A DNA stretch of 64,000 nt from Primorskyibacter sedentarius (GCF_004342065.1 NZ_SLZU01000001.1:744001-808000); one strand, 5' to 3'. Shown: positions 19,694-29,434, counted from the stretch's first letter. Numbers and translations are program-made. The notes: generated by a model not told the origin, from the letters alone.

Positions 19694-21571
19694 CTAACCG
19701 TTCTCGTGGAAATAGGCGTATATCCGTTCGGCCAACGCGCCAGAGACGCCATCAACGGCCTTCAGGTCGGACAGGTTTGCGCGGCTCACTGCCTTGGCTG
19801 ACCCGAAATGCGCCAATAGCGCCCGCTTGCGCGACGCACCCACACCCGGCACTTCGTCCAGCGGCGTCGCGCCCACGGCCTTGGCCCGCTTGGCACGATG
19901 CGTGCCGATGGCGAAACGATGCGCCTCGTCCCGCATGCGCTGCACGAAATACAGCACCGGATCATTGTGGCGCAGCGCGAAGGGGCGCTGGCCCACACGG
20001 TGGAATTCTTCCTTGCCTGCGTCACGGTCGATCCCCTTGGCCACGCCCACCATCGGGATATCCTCGACACCGTGTTCCCGCATGATCTCGGCCACGGCAG
20101 AGACCTGCCCCGCGCCACCGTCGATCAGCAATAGGTCGGGCCACATGCCCTTGTCCCGGTCCGGATCTTCTTTCAGAAGACGCTTGAACCGGCGGTTCAG
20201 CACCTCTTTCATCATCCCGAAATCATCCCCGGGGGTCAGGTCATCGCCGCGGATATTGAACTTGCGGTACTGCCCCTTGATGAACCCCTCTGGCCCCGCA
20301 ACGATCATCCCGCCAATGGCGTTGGTGCCCTGAATGTGGCTGTTGTCATAAACCTCGATCCGCTTCGGGGGTCCGTCAAGGTCGAACGCTTCGGCGATGC
20401 CCTTGAGCAACCGCGCCTGGCTGGCCGTCTCGGCGAGCTTCCGGGCAAGGCTTTCGCGGGCATTGCGGGCTGCGCTCTCAACCAGCTCTGCCTTCTCCCC
20501 GCGTTGCGGCACCAGAATCTCGACCTTACGGCCCAGCTTTCCCGCAAGCGCCTCTTCCATCAGGTCGGTATTCTCGATCGCGTGGGACAAAAGCAGCATC
20601 CGGGGCGGCTCTTTGGTGTCGTAGAACTGACCGATGAAGGCCTCCAGCACCTCTGCCTCTTCGACATCCGCCCCCACGCGCGGATAGAAATCACGGTTGC
20701 CCCAGTTCTGGTTGCCGCGGATAAAGAACACCTGCACGCAGGCCTGCCCGCCATCCATGTGAAGCGCGATGATATCCGCCTCCGCCACGCCGCGCGGGTT
20801 GATGCCTTGGGATGTCTGCACCTGCGTCAGCGCGCGAATCCGATCTCGCAGCGCCGCCGCACGCTCGAACTCCATCGCGTCTGACGCCTCCTGCATCTGT
20901 CGCGCCAGCGTTTCCTGAATCTGGGTCGATTTGCCCGAAAGATACCGTTCCGCCTCGGCCACGCTTTCAAGGTATTCGGCCTCTGAAATCTTGCCCACAC
21001 AAGGAGCGGAACACCGCCGAATTTGATGCAGAAGGCACGGACGGGTGCGACTCTCGAACATCGCGTCAGAACAATTGCGCAGCAGAAACACCTTCTGCAA
21101 CTGGTTCAATGTCCGGTTGACCGCACCCGCGCTGGCGAAGGGTCCGTAATAGGCCCCCTTGTCCTTCTTCGCGCCGCGATGCTTCTTGATCTGCGGAAAG
21201 GCATGTTCCTTGGAGACGAGGATATTCGGAAAGGACTTGTCGTCGCGCAGCAGCACATTATAGCGCGGCTTCAACTGCTTGATGAGGTTCTGTTCAAGCA
21301 GAAGCGCCTCTGTTTCCGTCCGCGTCGTCAGGAACATCATCGACGCGGTCTCTCGGATCATCCGCGCAATCCGCCCCGAATGCCCCGAGGGCCGGGCATA
21401 GTTCGACACCCGCGCCTTGAGGTTCCGCGCCTTGCCGACGTAAAGCACACGCGCCTGCGCATCCAGCATCCGGTACACCCCCGGAGAGCTGTCAAGCGTC
21501 TTGAGGTAGGACTGGATCAGGCGGTGCCCGGTAGGCGCATTCCCCGTCGTCTGCTCGTTCTCGTCGACCAT
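19694..21571 (-). CDS. uvrC: Excinuclease ABC subunit UvrC
   Basis: A 625-residue nuclease that cuts both sides of a lesion in nucleotide excision repair, working with UvrA and UvrB. The N-terminal GIY-YIG domain reads PGVYRMLD and [14 protein letters not shown] (about residues 30-60). The UVR motif for UvrB binding is near 210-245. The C-terminal RNase H-like nuclease has [11 protein letters not shown] and [11 protein letters not shown]. The helix-hairpin-helix pair is near 570-620. ATG 21571 has a modest ribosome-binding site. A perfect DnaA box lies in its upstream region. Confidence 0.96.
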   Translation of the reverse strand: MVDENEQTTGNAPTGHRLIQSYLKTLDSSPGVYRMLDAQARVLYVGKARNLKARVSNYARPSGHSGRIARMIRETASMMFLTTRTETEALLLEQNLIKQLKPRYNVLLRDDKSFPNILVSKEHAFPQIKKHRGAKKDKGAYYGPFASAGAVNRTLNQLQKVFLLRNCSDAMFESRTRPCLLHQIRRCSAPCVGKISEAEYLESVAEAERYLSGKSTQIQETLARQMQEASDAMEFERAAALRDRIRALTQVQTSQGINPRGVAEADIIALHMDGGQACVQVFFIRGNQNWGNRDFYPRVGADVEEAEVLEAFIGQFYDTKEPPRMLLLSHAIENTDLMEEALAGKLGRKVEILVPQRGEKAELVESAARNARESLARKLAETASQARLLKGIAEAFDLDGPPKRIEVYDNSHIQGTNAIGGMIVAGPEGFIKGQYRKFNIRGDDLTPGDDFGMMKEVLNRRFKRLLKEDPDRDKGMWPDLLLIDGGAGQVSAVAEIMREHGVEDIPMVGVAKGIDRDAGKEEFHRVGQRPFALRHNDPVLYFVQRMRDEAHRFAIGTHRAKRAKAVGATPLDEVPGVGASRKRALLAHFGSAKAVSRANLSDLKAVDGVSGALAERIYAYFHENG

Positions 21572-21856
21572 GGTTTTCTTTACGTGATTCTCTGTGATGG
21601 CTGCACACTATCGGCACCGGGAGCAAGAGCTAAGGCATCCACGATTCTTGTGGATAACTCTGCGGACAAGTTTGGTTCACACGGAAATTTTCGTTGGTTT
21701 CGGCCCCTTTCGTGAATTTGCCTAATTTTTAGGCACCCCCCCAAGTGCATGAAAACAAATGTATTTATTTTTTACCTGCGCCAAATTATTGAAAACATTA
21801 AAGTTTCTATGAAGGTTTTGCGACAATCGTTACGCCCGTGCACAACTTCCCCGGCA
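21572..21856. promoter_or_regulatory. AT-rich uvrC upstream region with a DnaA box
   Basis: The 285 bases hold no convincing gene. A perfect DnaA box (TGTGGATAA, 21649-21657) lies about 80 bases before the uvrC start. A seven-base-pair hairpin (TGCCTAA 21719-21725, loop TTT, TTAGGCA 21729-21735) and a markedly AT-rich tract (about 21745-21820) follow. The hairpin lacks a T-run, so it is not a clear terminator for the SDR gene upstream. Confidence 0.55.
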
Positions 21857-22639
21857 CTACCCTTCTGTGCCCAGAATATCCGGGGTCTGCCAACCCAGGT
21901 GCTGGCCTCCGTCGACGCAAATCAGCTGCCCCGTGACGCCCGGCGACTCGATCAGAAATCCCAGTGCGGCGGTGATGTCAGAAGGGTTGGAGCCACGCTC
22001 AAGAACAGTTGCCGCGCGCTGTCGCGCGAAATGCTCGTCGCTTTGCCGCGCGCCCTGAAGCGTCGGGCCGGGGCCAATGGCATTGACCCGGATACGCGGC
22101 GCCAGCCCCTGCGCCGCAGTCTGGGTGAAGGCCCAGAGCCCCATCTTCGCGATGGTATATGTCATGAATTCCGGCGTCAGCTTTCGCACCCGCTGGTCAA
22201 CCATGTTGACGATCAGCCCCTGCGCCACCGGTTCGCCGTTTTCGTCAGGCGTCGGGTCCGGGATTTCTGCCGCCATCGCCTGAGACAGCACAAAAGGTGC
22301 GCGCAGATTGCTTTCGATATGCCGGTCCCAGCTGTCGCGGGTCGCGGTCTCGATCCGGTCATATTCAAAGATCGACGCGTTGTTGACAAGGCATGTCACC
22401 GGTCCGCCAAGCGCATCACGGCAGGCGGGAAGCAACGCCTGCACCTGCGTCTCGTCCAGCAGGTCCGCCTGCAAGGGCGCTGCACGGCGCCCCATCGCGC
22501 GGATCTCCTCTGCGACATCATTTGCGGCCTCTGCGGAGCTGCCGTAATGCACACCGACGTCAAAGCCGCGTCCAGCGAGGTAAAGCGCCATGGCCCGGCC
22601 CAGCCGTTTGCCCGCGCCTGTCACTAATGCAATCGTCAT
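21857..22639 (-). CDS. Short-chain dehydrogenase, pteridine reductase-like
   Basis: A 260-residue Rossmann-fold oxidoreductase. The cofactor motif TGAGKRLGRAMA (residues 7-18) has the Gly-x-x-x-Arg-x-Gly form typical of pteridine reductases (PTR1/FolM). The active-site Tyr/Lys is in YTIAKMGL, and NNASIF and NMVDQR are also visible. It may reduce dihydrobiopterin, dihydromonapterin or folate-type substrates, but this is inference. ATG 22639 was chosen because the longer frame to 22795 overlaps the antiporter out of phase. It follows the antiporter gene by 29 bases on the same strand. Confidence 0.82.
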   Translation of the reverse strand: MTIALVTGAGKRLGRAMALYLAGRGFDVGVHYGSSAEAANDVAEEIRAMGRRAAPLQADLLDETQVQALLPACRDALGGPVTCLVNNASIFEYDRIETATRDSWDRHIESNLRAPFVLSQAMAAEIPDPTPDENGEPVAQGLIVNMVDQRVRKLTPEFMTYTIAKMGLWAFTQTAAQGLAPRIRVNAIGPGPTLQGARQSDEHFARQRAATVLERGSNPSDITAALGFLIESPGVTGQLICVDGGQHLGWQTPDILGTEG

Positions 22640-22668
22640 GACGTTCCTCCAGTTGGCCGCATTGGGCC

Positions 22669-23613
22669 TCAGATCAGGATGGCCACCACGTAGATGACAT
22701 ATAGGGCGGTGAACGCGCCGCCCCAGGCCCTGGACATGTTCCACCGCATCCAGACGAAGGGGAACAGCACCAGGGACGCCGCCAGCATCACCCATAGGTC
22801 AAAGCGCAGGAATTCCGGATCAACCGGGATCGGGCCTACAAATGACGCAATACCAATGATGGCGAGCAGGTTGAACATGTTCGAACCGATCACGTTGCCA
22901 AGCGCCACGTCCGCCTGACGCCGCAGCGCCGCCATGACTGTGGTTGCCAATTCCGGCAGCGACGTGCCCACGGCAACCAGCGTGAGGCCAATCACCGTAT
23001 CGCTGACGCCATACATGCGCGCGATGATCGAGGCGTTCTCGACCAGAAGGTTCGCGCCGAGAGGAAGCCCGACCAATCCCAACGCAAGAAAGCCCACGAT
23101 CCGCCACCAGGGCATGTCCGGGTCCGCGCCCTCGACGTCTTCAAGCTCATTGGCCTTGGCGTCACGCCGGTGGGCCAGCGCGTCTCGTATCGCGTCGGCA
23201 AGGATAAGCGCCAGAGCCGCCAGCAGTATCAGGCCGACCTTCCAATCGAATACGCCCGTGAACGCCAGCCCGATGAACAGGACCGATGACATCAGCATGA
23301 ATACGTAAGTCTTATGCGTCTTGCACTCGGACGTGCTGAGCGTCGAGATCAATGCCGGAACGCCCAGCACCAGCAGGATATTGGCGGTATTCGACCCCAC
23401 CACATTGCCCAGAGCCAGACCCGGCGCGCCTTCCAGCACGGCGCTGATCGCGATCAGCAGCTCTGGTGCAGAGGTGCCAAAAGCCACGATGGTCAAGCTG
23501 ACAATCAGTGCCGGGATACCAACCCGCAGGCTCAGATTCACTGCGCCTTTGACAAGCGCATCCCCGGCGAGGAGCAGAATGACCAGCCCCAGCCCCGACA
23601 TCAACCAGACCAT
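22669..23613 (-). CDS. Calcium/sodium antiporter (CaxA/YrbG family)
   Basis: A 314-residue inner-membrane exchanger with about ten helices. The two inverted alpha-repeats characteristic of the family are present: FGTSAPELLI with GNVVGSNTANILLVLG, and VGTSLPELATTV with GNVIGSNMFNLLAIIG. Glu residues in TSAPE and TSLPE bind cations. The start ATG 23613 gives the usual MVWLMSGLGL; a longer frame from 23727 covers the small zinc-ribbon gene in the wrong phase. It lies downstream of sohB and a 55-codon gene, apparently co-transcribed. Confidence 0.9.
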   Translation of the reverse strand: MVWLMSGLGLVILLLAGDALVKGAVNLSLRVGIPALIVSLTIVAFGTSAPELLIAISAVLEGAPGLALGNVVGSNTANILLVLGVPALISTLSTSECKTHKTYVFMLMSSVLFIGLAFTGVFDWKVGLILLAALALILADAIRDALAHRRDAKANELEDVEGADPDMPWWRIVGFLALGLVGLPLGANLLVENASIIARMYGVSDTVIGLTLVAVGTSLPELATTVMAALRRQADVALGNVIGSNMFNLLAIIGIASFVGPIPVDPEFLRFDLWVMLAASLVLFPFVWMRWNMSRAWGGAFTALYVIYVVAILI

Positions 23614-23614
23614 G

Positions 23615-23782
23615 TCAGCCCTTTCCGTGACCGCAGGCGCAGGGCCCGCGTCCGATCCTGTAGCGCCCGCATTTGGGACATTTCGCCGAAGCCAACCGCT
23701 TGCTGCCCGGGAACCGGAGTTTTCCAAACATGGCCATTACGCCCATGCCCACCAGAAACAGGATGACAATCTTGATTACCAC
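23615..23782 (-). CDS. Small membrane zinc-ribbon-like protein (55 residues)
   Basis: A 55-codon frame with GTG start, read from 23782 to a TGA at 23617-23615. An N-terminal hydrophobic helix (IKIVILFLVGMGVMAMFG, residues 3-20) is followed by a basic stretch and a CPKCGRY...GPCACG pair: four cysteines in CxxC and CxC arrangement that would bind a metal. It fits the gap between sohB and the antiporter, starting one base after the sohB stop and ending one base before the antiporter start. The fit to the gap and the ordered cysteines argue that it is real. I think similar small proteins occur here in Rhodobacteraceae, but function is unknown. Confidence 0.75.
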   Translation of the reverse strand: MVIKIVILFLVGMGVMAMFGKLRFPGSKRLASAKCPKCGRYRIGRGPCACGHGKG

Positions 23783-23783
23783 G

Positions 23784-24581
23784 TCAGAGACCGAAGCGCG
23801 CGAAATGGGCGCGTTCCTCGATGCCAGAGACCGCGTCCTGCGCCAGAGACATGCCGAACCGCGACAGGAAGGGGCGTTTCAGCCCGTAACGGCGCAGGCG
23901 AACCTTGTCGCCAAAGCGTTCTTTCAGAACCGGCATCATGTGCCCGATCCCGTCGGCCAGCCCCACTTCCACTGCCGCTTTGCCCAGCCAGATCTCGCCG
24001 GTGAAAAGCTCTGGATCCTGTGCCAGTTTGGGGCCGCGCTGTGCCTGAACATGGGCTATGAAATTCTCGTGGATCTGACCCAGAAGACGGTTGAGCCGCT
24101 CGACATCCTCTTCGTTTTCGGGGCGGAACGGGTCCAGCATCGATTTCGACCGGCCCGCAGTATAGACGCGCCGTTCGATCCCCTGGCGGGCAAGGAAGAC
24201 ATGCGCGCCGAACCCGGCCGAGATCACGCCGATCGACCCAAGGATAGAGCTTTCGTCGGCAAAAATCTCGTCCGCAGAGGCCGCCAGCCAATAGCCGCCA
24301 CTGGCCGCGACATCCTCGACAAACGCCAGAACGGGGACTTTTTTGTCTTCCGACAGCCGCCGGATGCGGGCGCCGATCAGCGAAGATTGCACGGGCGACC
24401 CACCCGGAGAGTTGATCTGGAGCGCCACCGCCGCGGGCTTTCCGCGCCGGAAAGCCTTTTCAAGAACCGGGCCGATGGCCTCGTCGTTCAGGCTGCCGCG
24501 CCCGGACATGCCGATTGCACCGTTCAGCCGGACCACCGCAACGGTGGGTGCCTTGTTCAGGTAGGGGATCCACTGTTTCAT
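23784..24581 (-). CDS. sohB: S49-family peptidase (SohB/SppA-like)
   Basis: A 265-residue signal-peptide-peptidase-type serine protease. The nucleophile Ser is in the ASGGYW motif (about residue 107) and the general-base Lys in GRSKSMLDPF (about 161). INSPGGSPV and GSIGVIS are also family segments. It has a weak N-terminal hydrophobic stretch (residues 11-20) but no strong transmembrane anchor, closer to the short bacterial SppA forms. ATG 24581 was preferred to 24617 because family proteins start near MKQW. It is followed by the small zinc-ribbon gene. Confidence 0.85.
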   Translation of the reverse strand: MKQWIPYLNKAPTVAVVRLNGAIGMSGRGSLNDEAIGPVLEKAFRRGKPAAVALQINSPGGSPVQSSLIGARIRRLSEDKKVPVLAFVEDVAASGGYWLAASADEIFADESSILGSIGVISAGFGAHVFLARQGIERRVYTAGRSKSMLDPFRPENEEDVERLNRLLGQIHENFIAHVQAQRGPKLAQDPELFTGEIWLGKAAVEVGLADGIGHMMPVLKERFGDKVRLRRYGLKRPFLSRFGMSLAQDAVSGIEERAHFARFGL

Positions 24582-24684
24582 GGTTCGGGATGTAGATTGC
24601 CCCCGCCCGACAAACAAGGTCAGCCACGCACAAACCGGGGTGACGTGGCGCAGTTGCCAGCATTGATGCGTAAAAACCGGACGC

Positions 24685-26877
24685 TCAGTAGAAACTTTGC
24701 GGATCGATATCGACCGACAGGCGCATGTCGCCCTTCAGGCGGAATTGCCCCACCCACTGACGCAAGGCCGGTTGCAGCGGCGTGCCGCGGTCTGCCTTGA
24801 CCAGCAGCCGCACACGGTGGCGCCCCCTGACCCGCGCGATGGGAGCGGGCGCGGGGCCAAAGACCTGCGCGCCAATTCTGCGCAAAGGTGCGTCCTGCCG
24901 CGCCAGCGCGTTGCCAAGGTCAAACGCCTCTTGCACATCGGATGACGACAGGATGATCCCCGCCATCCGTCCATAAGGGGGCACGCACGCATGGCGGCGC
25001 TCGCCCGCCTCCGCCTTCCAGAAGCCTTCCTCGTCCCCTGACAGGATCGCGCGGATCACAGGATGTTCGGGCTGATAGGTCTGGAGCAGTGCCACGCCGG
25101 ATTTCTCGGCCCGTCCGGCACGGCCCGCAACCTGCCGCATCAGCTGAAAGGTGCGTTCGGCCGCCCGCAGATCAGAGCCTTGCAGCCCCAGATCCGCATC
25201 AATCACCCCTACAAGGGTCAGCAGCGGAAAGTTGTGCCCCTTGGCCACCAGCTGCGTACCGATGATGATGTCCGCAGAACCCTGCGCGATGCCCTCGATC
25301 TCTGCCTTCAGCGCGCGGGCCGATCCGAACATGTCCGAAGACAGCGTCGCCACCCGCGCTTCGGGAAAGAGCTTCACCGCTTCTTCTGTCAGGCGCTCAA
25401 CCCCCGGCCCGACCGCCGCCAACCTGCCTTCCGCCTCGCAGGAGGGGCAGATTTCTGGCATTGGTTTCGTCTCACCGCATTGATGGCAGACGAGGCGTTT
25501 GAGGAACCGATGCTCCACCATCCGCGCGTCGCAATGGTCACACCCGATCTGATGCCCGCAGGCCCGACAGATGGTAACGGGCGCATAGCCACGCCGGTTG
25601 ATGAACAAAAGCGCCTGTTCGCCCCGTTCGATCCGGGCGTTCACCGCCGATTGCAATGCACTGGAAATCCAGCGATCCGAGGGCAGCCTTTCGCTGCGCA
25701 TGTCAAGGCTGCGCATCTCGGGCATCACCGCAGGCCCATAGCGTGAGGTCAGCTCGACCTTGTCATACTTGCCCGCATCGGCATTTGCCCAGCTTTCCAG
25801 CGACGGCGTGGCAGAGGCCAGCACAACCCGCGCCCCGCAAAGCGATGCCCGCAGCACCGCCATGTCGCGCGCATTATAAAGCACGCCCTCTTCCTGCTTG
25901 TAGGAGGTGTCATGTTCTTCATCGACCACCACCAGCCCAAGGTCGCGGAACGGCAGAAACAGGGCCGATCGCGCACCGACGACCAGTTGCGCGCCGCCCT
26001 GCCCGATCATCTTCCAGACCCGGCGGCGTTCGGTCATTGTCACGCCGGAATGCCATTCCGCAGGCTGCGCCCCGAACCGCGCCTGCACCCGCGTCAGGAA
26101 TTCCGCCGTCAGCGCGATTTCGGGCAGCAGCACCAATGCCTGACGACCCCGGCGCAAGCATTCTGCGACGGCCTCCAGATAGACTTCGGTCTTGCCCGAG
26201 CCGGTCACACCTTTCAGCAAGACCGTACCATAGCTGCCAGAGGCCACGCCCGCACGAAGCGTATCTGCCGCCACCGCCTGATCGCCGGTCAGCTCCTTGC
26301 TGCCAAGATCGGGGTCCAGCCGGGGGAATGGCAGGTCGCGGGGGCTGTCCTCTTCGGCAACCGCACCCAGCTTGGCCAGCCCCTTGACCACGCTGGTCGT
26401 GACGCCGGCCATTTCGGCCAATTCCTTTAACGTGAAGGACAGCCCGCCATATTCCTTCAACGCTTCCAACACGCGGCAGCGCGCATCGGTCATGCGTTCC
26501 GGTTCGGCATGACCCAGCCGGTAGACCTTGCGCATTGATGGCGGATCGCCCAGCCCCGGCGCGCGGGTGGCCAGACGCAGCATCGCTGACATCGGCGTCA
26601 GCGTGTAATCCCCGGCCTTTTCCAGAAAGGCGCGCAGCTCATCCCGCATGGGGGCCGTATCCAGCACGCGTATCACCTGACGCACCTTCGAGATGTCCCA
26701 GTCGCCCTTTCCCGGCCCCCAGATCACGCCCAGAACCTTGCGCGGGCCCAGCGGCACCTCGACAAACGCGCCCAGCTGGCAGCCGCCTTCGGGGGCGCGA
26801 TAGTCCAGCACTCTGTCGAGGGGCTGCGTCGTCAGCACCCCCACCAGCTCGCCTTCGTCGAAATACCCAGCGTCCAT
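24685..26877 (-). CDS. priA: Primosomal replication-restart helicase PriA
   Basis: A 730-residue 3'-to-5' helicase that recognises stalled forks and reloads DnaB. Walker A is GVTGSGKTEVYL, Walker B DEEHDTSYKQE. Eight cysteines bind two zincs (CRACGHQIGCDHC, CHQCG and CPSC; about residues 430-475). The helicase C-terminal motifs ERAFQLMRQVAGRAGR and the DNA-binding N-terminal domain (about 1-110) are complete. ATG 26877 gives the expected start MDAGYFDEGELV; the much longer open frame to 27801 is antisense to fsa and not coding. It is divergent from fsa. Confidence 0.96.
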   Translation of the reverse strand: MDAGYFDEGELVGVLTTQPLDRVLDYRAPEGGCQLGAFVEVPLGPRKVLGVIWGPGKGDWDISKVRQVIRVLDTAPMRDELRAFLEKAGDYTLTPMSAMLRLATRAPGLGDPPSMRKVYRLGHAEPERMTDARCRVLEALKEYGGLSFTLKELAEMAGVTTSVVKGLAKLGAVAEEDSPRDLPFPRLDPDLGSKELTGDQAVAADTLRAGVASGSYGTVLLKGVTGSGKTEVYLEAVAECLRRGRQALVLLPEIALTAEFLTRVQARFGAQPAEWHSGVTMTERRRVWKMIGQGGAQLVVGARSALFLPFRDLGLVVVDEEHDTSYKQEEGVLYNARDMAVLRASLCGARVVLASATPSLESWANADAGKYDKVELTSRYGPAVMPEMRSLDMRSERLPSDRWISSALQSAVNARIERGEQALLFINRRGYAPVTICRACGHQIGCDHCDARMVEHRFLKRLVCHQCGETKPMPEICPSCEAEGRLAAVGPGVERLTEEAVKLFPEARVATLSSDMFGSARALKAEIEGIAQGSADIIIGTQLVAKGHNFPLLTLVGVIDADLGLQGSDLRAAERTFQLMRQVAGRAGRAEKSGVALLQTYQPEHPVIRAILSGDEEGFWKAEAGERRHACVPPYGRMAGIILSSSDVQEAFDLGNALARQDAPLRRIGAQVFGPAPAPIARVRGRHRVRLLVKADRGTPLQPALRQWVGQFRLKGDMRLSVDIDPQSFY

Positions 26878-26982
26878 GAATGACCTTGCTTGTTTGCGCT
26901 GTCCGAAAGGGGTTTTTCTCTTCCCCCTCCTTGGGGTATGACAGCCGCAATCGAAAGCCAAGCCAACCAAGGATGTGCTGCC

Positions 26983-27636
26983 ATGAAATTCTTCGTAGAC
27001 ACTGCCGATACCGATGCCATCGCCGAACTGAACGCTTTGGGCATGGTGGACGGGGTCACGACCAACCCTTCGCTTATCCTGAAATCCGGCCGTGATATCC
27101 TCGAAGTCACCAAGGAGATCTGCGACATGGTCTCTGGCCCGGTCTCGGCCGAGGTGATCGCTCTGGATGCCGAAAGCATGATCGCGGAAGGCCGCAAACT
27201 GGCAGAAATCGCCGAAAACATCGCCGTGAAAGTGCCGCTGACCTGGGATGGCCTGAAAGCCTGCAAAGTGCTGACGGACGAAGGCAAGATGGTCAACGTC
27301 ACGCTGTGTTTCTCGGCCAATCAGGCGTTGCTGGCGGCCAAGGCCGGTGCCACGTTCATCAGCCCCTTCATTGGACGGCTGGACGATCTGAACATGGACG
27401 GGCTGGAACTGATCGCCGATATTCGCGAAATCTATGACAATTACGGGTTCGAGACGAATATCCTCGCCGCTTCGATCCGGTCGGCCAACCACATGAGCGA
27501 ATGCGCCAAGATCGGTGCCGATGTGGCAACCGCCCCTCCGGGTGTGATCAAGGCGATGGCCAACCACGTGCTGACCGACAAAGGTCTGGACCAGTTCGTC
27601 AAAGATGCCAAACAGGCGGGCATCAAAATCGTCTGA
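26983..27636 (+). CDS. fsa: Fructose-6-phosphate aldolase / small transaldolase
   Basis: A 217-residue member of the short (type 4) transaldolase/FSA family, closely resembling MipB/TalC. The N-terminus [13 protein letters not shown] and GVTTNPSLI (residues 24-32) are diagnostic. The Schiff-base Lys is in [10 protein letters not shown] (about residue 83). [12 protein letters not shown] and ASIRSANH are also conserved. Whether it is a transaldolase or FSA cannot be decided by eye. ATG 26983 has AAGGATG upstream; an in-frame extension to 26890 is antisense to priA. A hairpin follows the stop. Confidence 0.92.
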   Translation: MKFFVDTADTDAIAELNALGMVDGVTTNPSLILKSGRDILEVTKEICDMVSGPVSAEVIALDAESMIAEGRKLAEIAENIAVKVPLTWDGLKACKVLTDEGKMVNVTLCFSANQALLAAKAGATFISPFIGRLDDLNMDGLELIADIREIYDNYGFETNILAASIRSANHMSECAKIGADVATAPPGVIKAMANHVLTDKGLDQFVKDAKQAGIKIV

Positions 27637-27661
27637 TCCCGGACTGATTGCTTCGAAAATT

Positions 27662-27693
27662 GGCGCCGCGCGGGTCTCCGTCGCGGCGCCTTT
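27662..27693 (+). terminator. Hairpin terminator after fsa
   Basis: GGCGCCGCG (27662-27670) pairs perfectly with CGCGGCGCC (27682-27690) around an 11-base loop. It is followed by only TTT, so it is a GC-rich hairpin with a weak T-tract. It separates fsa from the DUF484-xerC operon. Confidence 0.6.
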
Positions 27694-27803
27694 GCGTTGG
27701 CGCGATGCCACAGTGAACAAATTCCGTGGACCGCGCCCGAAAAAACGGGCATTCCCCGCGCAAGCTCTGCTATGGTCGCAAAAAACACAAAACAGAGGCA
27801 AGC

Positions 27804-28511
27804 ATGAGCAGCAGCCCCCAAATTGACGACTCCCTCAGGGAGACGATTATTTCGCGTCCGGATGTCATCCTTGATGATCAGGATGTGATGCAGGCATTGA
27901 TTGCGGCGAACGAACAGGCAATGGGCGGCAATATCGTCGATCTGCGCGGCATCGCGATGGAACGTCTGGAAACCCGGCTGGACCGGCTGGAGGACACGCA
28001 TCGTTCGGTGATCGCCGCCGCATACGAAAACCTTGCAGGCACGAACCAGGTGCATCGCGCCATCCTGCGGATGCTGGACCCCACGGAGTTCGAAGGGTTC
28101 TTGCGCGACCTTGGCGGGCCCGTTGCAGATATCCTGCGTGTCGACTGCGTGAAACTCGTTCTGGAAACCGCCCAGGATGAAGAGAATGAGGCGGTCAAGA
28201 AGCTTGGTGACGTGCTGTCGGTCTGCGCCCCGGGCTTCATTGACAGCTATTTGACGATGGGCCGTGGCGGCCCGGCCCGGCAAGTCACCCTGCGCGAGGT
28301 TCTGGTGGTCGACGCGCGCGTTTACGGGGATGCGGCAGACAGCGTAAATTCCGAGGCCTGCCTCAAGCTGGACCTTGGCGAAGGCCGCCTGCCCGGCATG
28401 CTGGTGATGGGCGCGCGGGACGGCCAGCAATTCTCGGCCCAGCAAGGCACCGACCTGCTAGCCTTTTTCGCAGGTGTCTTCGAAAGGTCGATGCGCCGCT
28501 GGCTGTCATGA
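27804..28511 (+). CDS. DUF484 family protein
   Basis: A 235-residue protein whose central part has GAF-like features typical of DUF484 (VLETAQDEENEAVKKLGDVL and a C-terminal MLVMGARDGQQF). Start ATG 27804 follows AGAGGCAAGC. It overlaps xerC by four bases (ATGA), the same pairing as YigA-xerC in enterobacteria. The DUF484 role is not known; the conserved link with XerC suggests a job in recombination or chromosome segregation, but nothing in the sequence shows it. The protein is acidic and has no membrane segment. Confidence 0.88.
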   Translation: MSSSPQIDDSLRETIISRPDVILDDQDVMQALIAANEQAMGGNIVDLRGIAMERLETRLDRLEDTHRSVIAAAYENLAGTNQVHRAILRMLDPTEFEGFLRDLGGPVADILRVDCVKLVLETAQDEENEAVKKLGDVLSVCAPGFIDSYLTMGRGGPARQVTLREVLVVDARVYGDAADSVNSEACLKLDLGEGRLPGMLVMGARDGQQFSAQQGTDLLAFFAGVFERSMRRWLS

Positions 28512-29434
28512 GCCTGGCTCTGTCACCAGCCGCGCGCGACGCACTGGAGCATTGGCTGATCTCGCAAAAGGCCCTGAAAGGCGCGTCGGCCAATACGTTG
28601 ACAGCCTACGGGGCCGATGTGCGGGACTTTCTTGTCTTCCTGACCCATCATCAGGGCGGCCCGCAGGGACTGGCGCCTTTGACGCAGGTCGGCATTTCCG
28701 AAATGAGGTCCTGGATGGCGCGTCTGCGGGCAGAGGAGGTCGGCGCACGTTCTGTCGCGCGCAAACTGTCGGCGGTGAAGTCCTTTTATCGCTGGCTGGG
28801 CGAACGGCAGGGTTTCGAACCCACTGCCGTTCTATCCGCACGCGCCCCGAAATTCGAAAAGAAGCTTCCGCGCCCCCTGAGCGTCGATGCCGCCCGCGAT
28901 TTGCTGGACACGGTGGGCACGCAGTCCGAAACGCCGTGGGTCTCTGCGCGGGATATCGCGGTCATGACCCTGCTTTATGGCTGCGGTTTGCGAATCTCCG
29001 AAGCTTTGGGCATGACCCCGGCGCATCTGCCCATCGGCGAGGTGCTTCGTATCGTCGGCAAGGGTGGAAAAGAGCGCATCGTGCCGGTGATCGGTCCGGC
29101 GCGCGATGCGGTCGAGGCATATCTGAGGCTTTGCCCTTTCGACCTGTCGCAGAACGCCCCCATTTTTCGCGGCGTCCGGGGTGGTACGTTAAGTCCGCGC
29201 ATCGTGCAGCAGCTTATGGCGCGGGTCCGGTTGCAGCTTGGCCTGCCAGCCACGGCCACGCCGCATGCATTGCGCCACAGCTTTGCCACGCATCTTCTGG
29301 CGGCGGGTGGCGATCTGCGCGCGATACAGGAACTTCTTGGCCATTCGTCACTGTCCACGACGCAGGCCTATACCTCTGTCGATACGGTTCATCTGATGGA
29401 TGCCTATAACAAGGCCCACCCCAAGGCTGGCTGA
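28508..29434 (+). CDS. xerC: Tyrosine recombinase XerC
   Basis: A 308-residue tyrosine recombinase that, with XerD, resolves chromosome dimers at dif. N-terminal SAM-like domain (about 6-105). Catalytic residues: Arg in LYGCGLRISEAL (about 161), Lys in VGKGGKER, His and Arg in PHALRHSFATHL (about 255-262), His in LGHSS and the nucleophile Tyr288 in TTQAYTSV. Length is typical. A dif site itself is not expected here. It is an Xer of the chromosomal type rather than a phage integrase. Confidence 0.94.
   Translation: MSLALSPAARDALEHWLISQKALKGASANTLTAYGADVRDFLVFLTHHQGGPQGLAPLTQVGISEMRSWMARLRAEEVGARSVARKLSAVKSFYRWLGERQGFEPTAVLSARAPKFEKKLPRPLSVDAARDLLDTVGTQSETPWVSARDIAVMTLLYGCGLRISEALGMTPAHLPIGEVLRIVGKGGKERIVPVIGPARDAVEAYLRLCPFDLSQNAPIFRGVRGGTLSPRIVQQLMARVRLQLGLPATATPHALRHSFATHLLAAGGDLRAIQELLGHSSLSTTQAYTSVDTVHLMDAYNKAHPKAG

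Noticed and set aside
21700-21820. Possible replication origin in the AT-rich tract before uvrC
   Set aside because: Only a single DnaA box is present and none of the usual alphaproteobacterial origin neighbours (such as hemE, parAB or gidA) is nearby.
21749-22627. A 292-codon plus-strand frame over the SDR gene
   Set aside because: Only the first 35 codons lie outside the SDR gene and they fall in an AT-rich leader; the rest is antisense shadow.
24685-27801. A 1038-codon open frame extending priA far upstream
   Set aside because: The added 308 residues run antisense to the well-supported fsa gene and have no family match; PriA begins normally at 26877.
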